This document shows positions 11,071 to 22,425 of a DNA stretch of 64,000 nucleotides, in pieces. Below the pieces are notes generated by a model, which made no database searches, had not been told where the DNA came from, and saw only the letters and a program-made list of their open reading frames with translations. The DNA is from Lineus longissimus (taxonomy: Eukaryota > Nemertea > Pilidiophora > Heteronemertea > Lineidae). A program made the translations under genes and the position numbers. Numbering within the stretch: the stretch's first letter is position 1; the number at the start of each line of letters is the position of its first letter. The stretch is taken from positions 12,402,001 to 12,466,000 of the forward strand of contig NC_088317.1 in NCBI RefSeq assembly GCF_910592395.1, given 5' to 3'.

Positions 11071-11768
11071 CTCGTCAGGGTTTTTTCCCAAATGTACGCG
11101 ATGATGACGTGCCCCATTAACAGGACGTAACATCTATTTTAATATGCGTTTCCAAAGTGAATGCATGAGGACAACCCATTTGTATCGTATAACACTGGAA
11201 ACGCACAATTCTCCTGATTCTGCAGGATGTTAAATCGGGCATTTTGTTTCTTAAAATAAATCATAAGCGTCGCATTTGCTCCTAGCTCTGTTCACCATCC
11301 AAAATGGCAATATTGCCAATTGGGCCGGACAATCACGAAAAAACCCAAATATTGTACATTTCTCCCTGAATAATTCTTACTGTGACCATTCTTCCATGAA
11401 AGACAGTTGGTTACGCTAAACAAAAATAAAAAAAAAACGAGGGTCAACCATTGAACTTTTGAGATATGTTGAATTTTGCACAAATCAGCGAAAAACGCAC
11501 CAACTGGCACTGGACGGCATTTCAACACGGGGCCGAAGTTCCCAAGTTCAGTGTACACATACGTCGGCAACAACAGTTAATGCGTAGTTTCTTGTTAGCC
11601 GCCTATTGAGTAGCGCTCTAGGTTTCAGAAAATCCCCAAAAACATGTCTTTGCCAAAACAACTGCTGAATCAACACTGACATACTGTGAGGACCGAGAAA
11701 TCAATGATTTTAGGAACTACGGTGAGGGGGAGGGGGGGGGGGTGCGCATGAATAAAAAAAACAACTTT
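11071..11768 (-). mobile_element. inverted-pair element B, left copy
   Basis: Matches the reverse complement of 11951-12662 for almost its whole length, with scattered substitutions and small indels. The outer end GGTCTCGTCAGGGTTTTTTC corresponds to the terminal sequence GGTCTCATTAGGGAGTTTTT of the other copy. Its inner end has decayed into a G-rich run near 11721-11742. No transposase seen; the ORFs within are shared by both copies but lack domains. Confidence 0.75.
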
Positions 11769-11950
11769 ACCGTTGCATTATCCTGACGTGTCGCAACGTC
11801 ACCAATGGATTTGTTGACGTAAGGGTTAACCCGTGACGTCACCTGCGGTGGAGAGACGCTCCCTTCAATGACGTATTGTGGCGTCAGGATTGGCGGCAAC
11901 ATGGACTGCGCATGTGCTGCCAGAAATGGCTGCTAAGTTGTATACGGGTT

Positions 11951-12662
11951 TGGGTCTCATTAGGGAGTTTTTTTTGTTATTCATGCGCGGCCAAGCCCTA
12001 ACCGTAGTTCCTAAAATCATTGATTTCTCGGTCCTTACAGTATGTCAGCGTTGATTCAGCCGTTGTTTTGGCAAATACATGTGTTTTTTTTGAGTTTCTG
12101 AAACCTAGAGCGCTACTCAATAGGCGACTAACAAGAAACTATGCATTTATACTGTTGTTGCCGACGTATGTGTACACTGAACTTGGGATGTGCGTCGGCC
12201 CCGTGTTGAAATGCCGTCCAGTGTCAGTTGGTGCGTTTTTTGCTGATTTGTGCAAAATTCAACATCTCAAAAGTTCAATGGTTGACCCTCGATTTTTTTT
12301 TTGTGTAGCGTAAGCAACTGTCTTTCATGGGAGAATGGTCCCTGTAAGAATTATTCAGGAGGAAATGTATAATATTTGGGGTTTTTCGTGATTGTCCGGC
12401 CAAATTGGCGATATTGCCATTTGGGATGGTGAACAGAGCTAGGAGAAAATGCGACGCTTATGATTTATTTAAAGAAATAAAATGCCCGATTTAACATCCT
12501 GCAGAATCAGGGGAATCGGGTGTTTCCAGTGATATACGACACAGATGGGTTGTCCTCATGCATTCACTTTGGAAACGCATTTTAAAATAGATGTTACATC
12601 CTGTTAATGGGGCATGTCATCATCGCGTTCATTTGGGAAAAACTCCCTAACGAGACCTTGGC
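11951..12662 (+). mobile_element. inverted-pair element B, right copy
   Basis: A 0.71-kb unit bounded by matching inverted ends: GGTCTCATTAGGGAGTTTTT on the left and AAAAACTCCCTAACGAGACC on the right. It is the reverse complement of 11071-11768. No target duplication could be established. The spacer between the two copies (11769-11950) is unique, so the pair forms a 1.6-kb inverted repeat with a 0.18-kb loop. Confidence 0.75.
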
Positions 12663-12724
12663 TCGTTGGGTGACTTTTGCCATGATAACGGTTTCGAACG
12701 GGGGCTTTCTCATCACTAATCAAA

Positions 12725-12925
12725 GCGGAAAATAACGGCTCGGCAGTGCCCTCTCCGAGCCAGTTTTCACACTTCGACGAGACAAAATGGCGGATCGTGC
12801 GGTTTTTCAGTGAGGATATCGATCAAAAAAGGCACCAAATATCTTGTCAAAACGATGCAAATCGCAGTTTGATATGATCGTTTCTCTGCCTAAGATACCG
12901 ATGCATCAATTCGTGCGTCTTTTAT
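12725..12925 (-). repeat. dispersed repeat C, copy 1
   Basis: About 200 bases matching the reverse complement of 29255-29440. Shared landmarks are CGGCTCGGCAG, ACAAAATGGCGGATCGTG, ATCGATCAAAAAAGG and AAGATACCGATGCATCAA. The other copy lies just upstream of a decayed pogo-like transposase, so this may be the 5' part of the same transposon family; that link is an inference. Confidence 0.7.
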
Positions 12926-14323
12926 TCTGAAATATTTTCCCAATGAGTCATTTGAACTGTCTCAGTTGCCGGTATGGCATATACATTTTTTCTTCGAGAA
13001 CAAAAATGTTCGCCGATTGTCCCTTCATGCATGGAGTAATGAGGCAGCGCAGCTATGTTAGCAAGATAATGCTAACCTGGACAATATTTCCCCATCTTTT
13101 GTATCGATCTCTTGTGGGCCCTCCATTAAACACCCTGGCCCTCTTCCATCTTTCCTAGAAACCTGTGTTGAGAAACTTAGGTAGAAACATGTTACTTTTA
13201 TCATCTTTTATGGCCCCCTCTGATTTTCGACTCAGTAGAATAGGTCACCTATTTAAGTAAATTTTGTGGAATACTTCTAGATCTTGCTATGTGTTTTGTA
13301 ATTCAATCTGACTGGAACCTTGTATGTCAGATTTGTATTACCACCATTTAAGTCAAAATCACAACCCCTCCCCTATTCGAATTCCCTGTGCACCGTAGTG
13401 CTTTGCGCACTCAAAGTTTTGTGTACACCTGTATGTAGTTTGCCGTGTACATGATATACTGTGTCTAAACATGTTATTCTACGTGCGTCTTGACAGATGT
13501 CAGAGTCGACTTCGAAGTATATTTTCATCAATCTATCAAGTTCCGCTTATCTCATCCCTCAAAATTCATAATCTATCGGCATTTTTATATCATTTAACGA
13601 TTAAGTCGTGGTGTTAGACCATATTTGCCGAATTTTATTTAAGTTTCTTTTGGGATGCCACCTTCACAGTTTTCGTCGAACAGCCAACATGGCGCTGACG
13701 TCTCCCTGCAATTTTTCCTATGCTAAGAAATCACTCAGAGCTGACTCTCACCTCTGTCAATTTTCATGTAGCTTGGTAAAAGTGATCTTGGGTAACACCC
13801 TTCGCAAATCCAACCTCTTATCTCGTGTGACATTTTTATCCGTGAAAATCGACGCATTTTGACCAGTTAGTGAACTTTCTTACAGAGCGACTTTGATCTC
13901 GTATCCGCACATGGCGTATGCCTGTTGGGTGACGACACCAGGTTTCGCACCCAGATTCCGAGTTCACGTGGTTCTTTTGACTTTGTGAATTGTTTTACAA
14001 TTTTAGAATCTCAAAATTAGATATACATTCCATTTAATCGAGCAATCTCATTCTTGATACTCATGTCAGAATTATTTGCGAAACCTTTGAATTCGCATGG
14101 CGTTTTCCGTCGTCTGCTATTTTCGGTCCGCCATCACGTGGTCTACGACCACATTTTTCTAGTGTAACACCGGTCCCGAGTCGTCGTGTGGCGAATATAT
14201 AACCGTTTAAACTCTCTAAAACCTAGCTTTATGTATTTCTATCCGCGTTTCTCACGTTTTGAGTTAAAATTCGGAAGGAAACGAATCTATGTTGGTTCTA
14301 GAAGCGTTTTATTGCGACTTTGA
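12926..14323. other. spacer, no gene seen
   Basis: 1.4 kb with no recognisable protein. Open frames at 12943-13158 and 13608-13862 lack domain features. Confidence 0.35.
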
Positions 14324-14537
14324 TTTCGGAGTTCGGCCATTCCGCACCCTGTCTTTATGCGCAAAATTATACCAACTTTTTGGGTCGAACTACGATACTA
14401 ATTTCCCTCTAGAATAATTCTGAACCAACATTTCGGAGTTCGGCCATTCCGCACCCTGTCTTTATGCGCAAAATTATACCAACTTTTTGGGCCGAACTAC
14501 GATACTAATTTCCCTCTAGAATAATTCTGAACCAACA
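14324..14537 (+). repeat. 107-bp tandem duplication
   Basis: TTTCGGAGTTCGGCCATTCC begins at 14324 and again at 14431. The two 107-base copies differ at a single visible position (GGGTCG versus GGGCCG), indicating a recent duplication. Confidence 0.9.
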
Positions 14538-16177
14538 TTTCTTCTTGAAACTTCATTATTTTAAAGATGAAACCTTATTCTATCCCAGGTATGTAAATTC
14601 GAGTAGCGAATCGGTAAGATAATTATTTTATGCAAGAAATTGTAAACTTGATGTAGATATCGTCTGAGTTTAGCGAAACCGCGTAACCCGTTTTTGTCGT
14701 ATTGTTTACGGGTCAATTATCAGTACAAATTCTGTTTGTAAATAATTCTTTATGGAGGATTTTGGCTGCATCTTTCACATTTTGTAGTTGAATCATCACT
14801 TTTGGTCGTCTACGTCATTTTTAGCAGAAAGCCGCCAAAATAATTATTTCTAGTTAGAAATACTTTGCGTGACATTGATCCCGTTTTGCATGAATGAAGG
14901 CGCAAAACCGCCATTTTGGTATATTTTCCTTACAAATTTCTGTGAAAAATTGGTTCTCAAATAATTATTTGTGCAGGAATTTCCGTAAACTTCCTCCCCG
15001 GTAGATAAGTTTCTATTCTATACCGTATGTGCAATTATCAAGTCTTGCCTTGTGAAAAAAATATTTTGTCGATCAAAATACCAAATGTGGTCTCAGACTT
15101 CCGCCCTCTTAAAAGGGAATTAACTTTAAATTATTTTTTCGGGGAAATTCGATTTTTTTCATTCGTCTGACAAATAATTCTTTGTGAGCGAATTTCTATA
15201 AACTTCCTCGTCAGGATAGATGAATCCATACTCTATCTCGTGTGTACGATTTCTTTGCGACAACTTGTAAAAGAACTATTTGTGAGTTTGAAATGTAAAT
15301 TTTAGACATTTTTAGACGGAATTCCACGTCCTCAGAATCCAAATTTCGTCGATTCCTATTGGTCAATCGCTGTCGTGACGTCATGTTTTTGTGTAAAATG
15401 TAGACAGTTTAGCAGTTTCAATTTTGGACTCCACTTGTAAGGTTCAAATCCTAAAAAAAAATTTAAAGCGAGAACCACGCAGGCTTGCCTGTGAGTAAGT
15501 CCATGCTTTAGTATTAGGAATGTACATAATACATGGAATTTTAGTCTGAATTACGGAATTGGCACTCAATTTCGGGATTCCTTTTTCTATTCCTATGTGT
15601 TACTGTGCGCTTGTCTGCCCCATGCTTCCCATTATGTCAGCGCGGGCAGACTAATGCATTTCAGACCACGGTCAAATAATTAAATTTGTTTACAATTCAA
15701 TAAATTACACCTAAATTTCTACAAGTGCTTCGTAATCAGACCACTCCTTGCTTCGCTTAGCATGGATTGCTGATACGTTGATTTATGAAAGAATGAACCG
15801 TCCTCTTTTTAGGATTTAAGATACTCATGAGGAGTTTATCATAATGTCTCTATCTTTTAGTTTAACTTAAATCTGAACTTACATGTCGCCTCCTCTTCCG
15901 TTCTGCCGTCGTAGTCATCAAAATTATATATATATGTATATAAAATTATATATATGTACATATATACGCATACACATATATATATAATACTTTGTTACCA
16001 ATGATATCGATTGTGCGCATGAGCGCCTATTAAACAAATCTCGGGATATTTTGTACATATTTGACTTCGTTGATCTTATTACCTACAAGCTTTGTGGCGT
16101 GCCATAACGGTCTAACGTTAGGACACGAGTCACGGATTTAGTCACTTGTCGTTGCGAAGGCGATAGTTGGTAAACAT
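14538..16177. other. spacer with degenerate repeats and an AT microsatellite
   Basis: No gene. Blocks of the form AAATAATTxTTTGTGxxxGAATTTC, then TAAACTTCCTC recur at about 14958 and 15171 (and weakly near 14610), suggesting an old tandem unit of about 215 bases. An AT-rich TATATATATGTATATA microsatellite lies at 15922-15992. Confidence 0.4.
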
Positions 16178-16199
16178 CCTTATGGTACTGAGCTTACAT

Positions 16200-16640
16200 G
16201 CCATTATTTGGCGATCTCCGTGGCGCAACTCTTTCCATTCCAAGTTTCGCCACGCCACCCACCAAGAAGAAAGGACGATCCCAAGTTGAACTGGCGCGAC
16301 ATAACCTGTGCTTTAGCGCGACTTTGTTCATGCCAAGTTACACCCCGCCACCCACTAGGAAAGAAGGACGATCCCAAGTTGAACTGGCGCGACATAACCT
16401 GTGCTTTAGCGCGACTTTGTTCATGCCAAGTTTCACCCCGCCACCCACTAAGAAAGAAGGACGATCCCAAGTTGAACTGGCGCGACATAACCTGTGCTTT
16501 AGCGCGACTTTGTTCATGCCAAGTTTCACCCCGCCACCCACTAAGAAAGAAGGACGATCCCGAGTTGAACTGGCGCGACATAGCCGTGCTTTCGCGCGAC
16601 TCTGTCCATGCCAAGTTTCACCCGATAATCAACCAAGAAG
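16200..16640 (+). repeat. 93-bp-period minisatellite, 4 to 5 units
   Basis: AAGGACGATCCCAAGTTGAA recurs at a spacing of 93 bases (about 16271, 16363, 16457, 16550). Because 93 is a multiple of 3, several frames on both strands stay open across the array, generating 136-250 codon frames without stops. The last unit is interrupted where the LTR retroelement begins at 16650. Confidence 0.9.
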
Positions 16641-16649
16641 AAGGGACTA

Positions 16650-16829
16650 TGTGATGTCTTCAGGTTTAGACTTTCCTATATGGACTAATTCCCCGTTTAC
16701 ACCATTCATGTGCTTGCGTGCGTTGCATTCTTGTATAGCGCACTTGTACGACCATCATGGCGATTTCTTGATTAAATTGTTATTATTAATATCTGCCGTT
16801 ATTCTCGCTCCGTTTCCCACTACACGACA
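16650..16829 (+). repeat. 5' LTR of the Gypsy-type element
   Basis: 180 bases, paired with 21188-21367. Ends TG...CA. Four of the nine differences from the 3' LTR cluster in the AT stretch near 16767-16780. Confidence 0.92.
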
Positions 16830-16841
16830 CTGGCGACGAGG

Positions 16842-17692
16842 ATGGGATCTAAACAAATACCAAGGTTTGTGGAAGCGGAGGAAGACTTTGAATCGTATGA
16901 AGAACGATTGCAAAGCTACTTTGAAGTGCATAAAACTGACGGTGATCTGAAGGCCGATGTTTTGGTTATGGGTCTGTCCGCAGCCCAGTACCAGACACTC
17001 AAAGACTTGCTTGCGCCGACGAAACCGGCTGAGAAATCGTTCTAGGATCTCACGAAGGCCCTTACAACGCACTTCGGGGGCAAGCATAATGCCCGGGCCG
17101 AGAGATCAAGGTTAAGGTAGGTTGTACGCCAGGATAATGAATCCTTGGCTGACTATGCTGTGCGCTTGAAAAATGCCACAAAGTACTGTACATTCGGTAA
17201 TGCATTAGACGAAATGCTCGTGGATCAGCTTGTTGCTCGAGTTCACAATATGCCTGCTGTTACAAAGTTGCTAGAAGCTGAGGAGGGACTGAAATTGACT
17301 TTTGCTCAAGCAATCGAGATTGCTTCTACTGTTTTCTCTAATGAGGAGAGTGCGGATATATATGGTGGTAAAGCTGCTGGTACTACTGTAAACCATGCAA
17401 GGTCCAGTGCTGAAGTTCATGCTGTTGGTCGAGGTGGTTTTAAATGTGTATTCACGGCTAAAGCCCCGGGTTTTGATCCGAATAAGTATAAAGTTGAAAA
17501 ACCGAGTGCCGCTGCTGCTAAAACTGACCACAGGGGTCAGGGACAGAAACGTTGACATCGTTGCGATTCTTCGTCGCACTTGGCTGATAAGTGTTAGTTC
17601 GAGGATGCGACATGCCGGGTTTGTGGTCGTCCAGGACACATCGCGAAAACGTGCAGGGATGGAAAGGTTCCGAAACTGAAATCGCAACATAC
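16842..17692 (+). pseudogene. gag-like region of the Gypsy element
   Basis: Begins with an ATG 12 bases after the 5' LTR (MGSKQIPRFVEAEEDFESYE). The first frame ends at an in-frame stop after about 67 codons, then the same protein resumes (SLADYAVRLKNATKYCTFG). This is a typical retroelement gag with the retropepsin-type C-terminal region after it. Two CCHC zinc knuckles follow in another frame: the second, CRVCGRPGHIAKTC, is intact, while the first has lost its leading Cys to TGA. Multiple stops make it non-functional as it stands. Confidence 0.85.
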
Positions 17693-17775
17693 GTTATCGG
17701 CAGGTTCTGAAACGTACAGAACCCAGGAGCAGGAGGAAACTGGATTTCCGGGAGCGGAATATTCAAGTGAGATGT

Positions 17776-20762
17776 GGAAAATTTCGGCGGAATTTCCGGA
17801 GGTTTTCAGTCTCGGTACTCAGTTATATATTGTAATCATGATGATAGGAAGTACATTGTCCGGATGGATGTGAATGGTTCTGATTTCAAATTCGAATTGG
17901 ATACCGGTGCAGTGGTCACTGTGAGACCACTTGGAAGAAAATGCGCGAACCTGGTGATAAGTTGTTGCCCACCAGTATCAAATTACATGATTACAATAAG
18001 CGCGTGCTTGATCTCGCTGGTGTGGCTATGGTTACCGTGAAACACAAAGGCCAGCGCAAAAAGTTGCCTTTGGTAGTTGTGCGAGGTTACCGTACCTCTT
18101 TGCTAGGCCGTAATTGGCTCCGTTACATTCAGTTCGATTGGAAAGTTGGCATCAAGGCAGGAAAATAGGGATTCACAAGTGAAAATTCTATGTGACAAGT
18201 ATGCTGATGTGTTCTTTGATGAGTTGGGCTGTCTGAAAGATGTGGAAGTCGACATTCCACTGAAGCCCGGTGCCAAGTCTGTGAATAAGCGCGCGCGCCC
18301 TCTGCCGTATCAGAGGCTTTCTATGGTTGAGGCTAAATTGCGTCGTCTCGAGTCTGTGGGGGTGATGAGACCTATAGATTACACAGTGAGTGGGCTAGTC
18401 CGATTGTGCCTGTAGTGAAATCGGGTGATAAAAATTTGCGCATTGTGCTGATTTCAAGGAAGCGTCGAACCCGAATTGCGACATGGCTCACTGTCCTCTG
18501 CCTACCCCGGAGGATATGTTCGCTAAGTTGGCTAGGGGTAAATCCTACACGAATCTTGATATGTCAAATGCTTACCATCAGTTGAAATCATCACTCCAAG
18601 CTCAAAAGCTGATGGTTATCAATACTCACAAGGGCTTATTAGCATATAAGCGGCTACAATTTGGTGTTCATTCTGCTGTTAGCATTTTCCAGCGCGCCAT
18701 GGAAAATGAACTGCGTGCGTGGTATTCCATTCATGGAAGTGTATCTCGATGATATCATTATTACGGGTCCGACGGATAAGGAGCTTCTTGAAACGTTGTG
18801 CTGAAACGGATAAGGAGCATCTTGAAACTTAGTGCTGAAACGTGGATTGCGCCTGAATTGTTCGAAATGCGCGTTCATGAAACCGGAGATTAACGCTATC
18901 GGTCATAAGTTGGATTAAGAGGGGGTCCACCCCTTGGATGACAAGGTCAAAGTCATACGGGCTTTTCCAACAACGGATAACAAGCAGGATCTCTCTACGT
19001 TCGTCGGGATGCTCAACTTCTATCATCGCTTCTTGCCCCGTGCTGCAGACGTGCTGTCGCCGTTGTATAATTTGGGGAAAAAGGAAATACCTTGGAAGTG
19101 GGGACCTGCTGAGGATGCCGCTTTCAATGCCGCGAAGGGCTTGCTGGTTTCTAACGATTTGTTAGTGCATTACGATCCGTCGAAGCCGTTGGTGCTCACG
19201 ACAGATGCTAAATCTTATGGACTTGGAGCCGCGTTGGAACAGTTTTCCAACGGCGGTGATTTGAAACCAGTCTACTACGTGTCACGTACATTGAACTCTG
19301 CAGAGAAAACTACTCTCAAACTGAAAAGGAAGGCCTCGCTGTTGTCTGGGCGGTTGGAAAACTGTCCAAGTTTTATTTGGCAGAACGTTTGAAATTCGCA
19401 AGGATCATAAGCCGTTACTAGGACTGTTAGGTGAGAGGAAAGCCGTACCTATTATGTTTTCAGGTCGCATCATTCGTTGGTGTTTGACCCTTGCTGCGTT
19501 TGACTATAAGTAAGCGTACAAACCCGGTCCTAAAATCCAAATGCTGACTGTCTGAGTCGTTTTCCTCTCAAGGAGGAAGTCGCTGCATGTCCCATGGTTG
19601 GGAACCAAGTCATGTTACTTAAACATTTGAATTATACTCAGGTTACTGCAGATGACATTAGGCGCTGGACTGACCGAGATCAACTGCTTGCTCGTGTTAG
19701 AAACTGTATCTTGAAAGGCTGGAATTTTAAGGTTGAATCAGAGACGATGAAACCGTACTTTCATTGCAGGGTTGAACTTTCCGTCTTGAATGGTTGTATT
19801 CTGTGGGGGAGTCGTGTTGTTATACCTCCACAGGGTCGTGATGCTGTAACAGAGGAGTTACATTATACTCATCCTGGAATTGTGAAAATGAAGAATTTTG
19901 CTCGTGGCTACATGTGGTGGCCAAATATGGACAAGGATCTTGAGCGCCGAGTTAGTGCCTGCGGTGTATGCCAGTCTACTCGTAAATTATCTGCGTATCA
20001 GCAATCTCTTCATCCTTGGGAACACCCGAGGAAACCCTTGTCAAGGTTGCATATTGACTATGCTGGCCCAAAAGAAAGACACATGTACTTGGTTGTCGTT
20101 GACGCTCACAGTCAATGGCTTGAGATTTTTGTCACGCGCGGTAGTATTGCAGAGATCACTACAATGTATTTCTAGACTGAGACTGTTGTTCAGCGTTCAT
20201 GGTTTGCCAGATATGATCGTAGCTGATAACGCTGCTGCTTTCATGGGAACTGAGTTCCAGGAGTTCCTTGCCAGGAATGGTATACGTTACGTGACATGGG
20301 CACCGTACCACCCTGCCACAAATGGTCTATCTGAGAGAGCTGAGAGGGGGTTCAAGGAAAAATTGACAAAATGGCAGGATATGTTGAGGACAGGCTCCTA
20401 CGCTATTTATTTGACTATCGCATTACGCCTCACAGCACCACTGGTGTTGCGCCTTGTGAATTGCTCTTGAAGCGCAGGGTTGCTTCATGTTTTGGACTCT
20501 CGTGTTCAGAAAATGCAAGAAAATCAGGCTAGAAACATTAAAGGTACGAGAGCTCAGGAGCATTTGCCAAATCCTCCTGATTTTACCTCTGGGGACCGTG
20601 TCTACAACAAGAACTATTCAAAATTTGGTCCACCAAACTTGCCGGGTGCCGTTGAGTAGAAAATAGGCCCCGCTTCCTGTACTGTACGTGGAGAGGATAG
20701 ACGACTCGATATGAAGAATTTCGACCCGATCTTCAAACAGGTCAAGCCAGACCAGAGTTGAG
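17776..20762 (+). pseudogene. pol-like region: protease, RT, RNase H, integrase
   Basis: Reading left to right in shifting frames: a retropepsin signature FELDTGAVVTV near 17900; RT with DIPLKPGAKSV, NAYHQL and the catalytic YLDDIIITG near 18735; an RNase H start LVLTTDAKSYGLGAALE near 19190; an integrase zinc-binding region HYTHPGIVKM...CGVCQST near 19862-19980; the integrase core Asp in LHIDYAGP near 20050, second Asp in IVADNAAAFMG near 20215 and the Glu in NGLSERAERG near 20325. Several frameshifts and stops interrupt it, for example after RT block 1 and within the integrase core. The order RT-RNase H-integrase is what assigns it to Ty3/Gypsy rather than Copia. Confidence 0.9.
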
Positions 20763-21187
20763 GACTATTGCCATCTTCGCCCGTCGCTGTGCCCACACCT
20801 CTACCGGGAGGAGTGGTTCCTCCAAATTCTGAAGTGTCATCTAATTGTGCGAATAGCGAAACTGCAGAAGCGCCACCTGCGGTGTCTTCTCCAGAGAGTA
20901 CGCTACTGATTCTAATAGTCCCGCTGGGACTGATGTGCGTCGCTCTATCCGGATTCGTAAGCCTGTGGTAAAGTTAGATTTGTAGAAGCTGAACTCTGTG
21001 TTTTTATTAGAGACAGTCATGATAGTGAGTAATTTTAGAGACAGTGAAGTCAGTGAGATTTTGTCTTGGAAACAATCTTATTTACTCTGTGTTGAGTTAA
21101 CTTTTCATGCTAAGATTATGAGTAATTATGGGCAGTTGTCCTTACTGAGTAATTATATAGTATAGCTTTGTCTGGGGCGTTGAGGTG

Positions 21188-21367
21188 TGTGATGTCTTCA
21201 GGTTTGGACTTTCCTATAGGGACTAATTCCCCGTTTACACCATTCGTGTGCTTGCGTGCGTTGCATTCTGGTATAGCGCACTTGTACGACCATCATGGCG
21301 ATTTCCTGATTAAATTGATATTGTATATATCTGCCGTTATTCTCGCTCCGTTTCCCACTACACGACA
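21188..21367 (+). repeat. 3' LTR of the Gypsy-type element
   Basis: 180-base partner of 16650-16829. The bases just upstream (GGGGCGTTGAGGTG) are purine-rich but are not a clean polypurine tract. Confidence 0.92.
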
Positions 21368-22062
21368 GGCGACTTGTAGTGTAATGACGACATTCCGCCG
21401 TGCCACCCCGTTTCTATACAACGATGTCTATTAAACGGTCATCTCACGGTAGACTATTCAGTCCTGTACCATGGGGATGCACCAATGAAAACTGGGGAAT
21501 TCCTAAATCAGGACCTGGGATAATCCCCCTCCCCCCCCAGAAAGTCATATAAGTGACAGAGCCCCGATGTAAAAATCGCTACAGTATTATGACTTTCTTT
21601 CGTAAATTTCATACCGATTTTGCCAACATCATACATTTCTTGAAATTCTGAAATGCAATACATGTGATGAGTACTTTGATTAATTATATACTTTCGTGAT
21701 AGGGCGTATGTTGGCCCCAATAGGTTGACCAACGACCTCTCCGAGCTGGCACAGGCTTCATAACGAGTATTAAGGTATTTGCATGACCATACTACATGCA
21801 CTACATGTATATGCAGCTGGTCAGTTTCAGCTAGTTTTTCATGTGAATTTGCTCCCAAAAATGAGTCGCGCCAATACCCTTACCTTGTTTAACATCTTCA
21901 GATTAAAATATAATTTGTTGTATGAACTTAGAATCACCAATCGTCATTTTCAGGCCCTGGTGAATGAAGAGGAACAGAAGCTAACAAAATTATGCGGTCT
22001 GCCAGTGCTATGTCTGCTGTCGTTTCCAAATTGAAAGCAGCTGAAGTTTTTTTTCACGAATA
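21368..22062. other. spacer, no gene seen
   Basis: About 0.7 kb with a C-rich run near 21526-21539. The minus open frame at 21508-21858 has no recognisable domain. Confidence 0.35.
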
Positions 22063-22100
22063 CTCTAATCTCCCACTTACCTGTCCCATTCCTGAACCCG
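22063..22100 (+). repeat. left TIR of the pogo-like transposon
   Basis: Begins CTCTAATCTCCCACTTACCT immediately after TA. Exact reverse complement of the right end for 27 bases. Confidence 0.9.
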
Positions 22101-22425
22101 GAAAATCATCAGAAAATCCTAAGTCCAATAAAATGGGGTGGGGTATGGTCGGAAACAGAATGCCCTGGATCAATATTATAATTGTTCTGTCGACTTCCTT
22201 GTCACACCCCAGAGCCTGGCAAAGAATTACACTAGGCCTAATCGGGTGAGGTTACGGATGACATCAGTGACATAACAATTACGTATTCTCCAAAACAGTA
22301 TAAGAGAAGTTGGACAGTTCTTGTGTACTCATTGATGTTTTTGTCAGAGGTTCGATTTGTTAATCGACGAGATGCGTTTGTTTTGGATTTTTTGCTTTGC
22401 CATTGGATTTTGGGTCGTGAATTCG

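Larger units (their letters stand above)
16650..21367 (+). mobile_element. Ty3/Gypsy-type LTR retroelement, decayed
   Basis: A 4.7-kb element bounded by two 180-base direct repeats. Internal order is gag, zinc knuckles, protease, reverse transcriptase, RNase H, integrase, which is the Ty3/Gypsy (Metaviridae) order. The LTRs begin TGTGATG and end ACACGACA, giving the standard TG...CA. By eye they differ at about 9 of 180 positions (near 5%). A TGGCGACGAGGATGGGA sequence one base inside the 5' LTR is a plausible primer-binding site. No clear target duplication was seen (left flank GACTA, right flank GGCGA). Stops and frameshifts occur throughout, so it is not expected to be autonomous. It sits in the 93-bp minisatellite. 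Confidence 0.92.

Noticed and set aside
16198-16950. 250-codon open frame on the + strand
   Set aside because: It runs through the 93-base minisatellite and straight across the 5' LTR into the retroelement; it is an artefact of a repeat period divisible by three.
22357-22425. Longer N-terminus for the pogo-like transposase
   Set aside because: Starts at a TTG or at ATG 22372 and adds a hydrophobic signal-like stretch, unlikely for a nuclear transposase.
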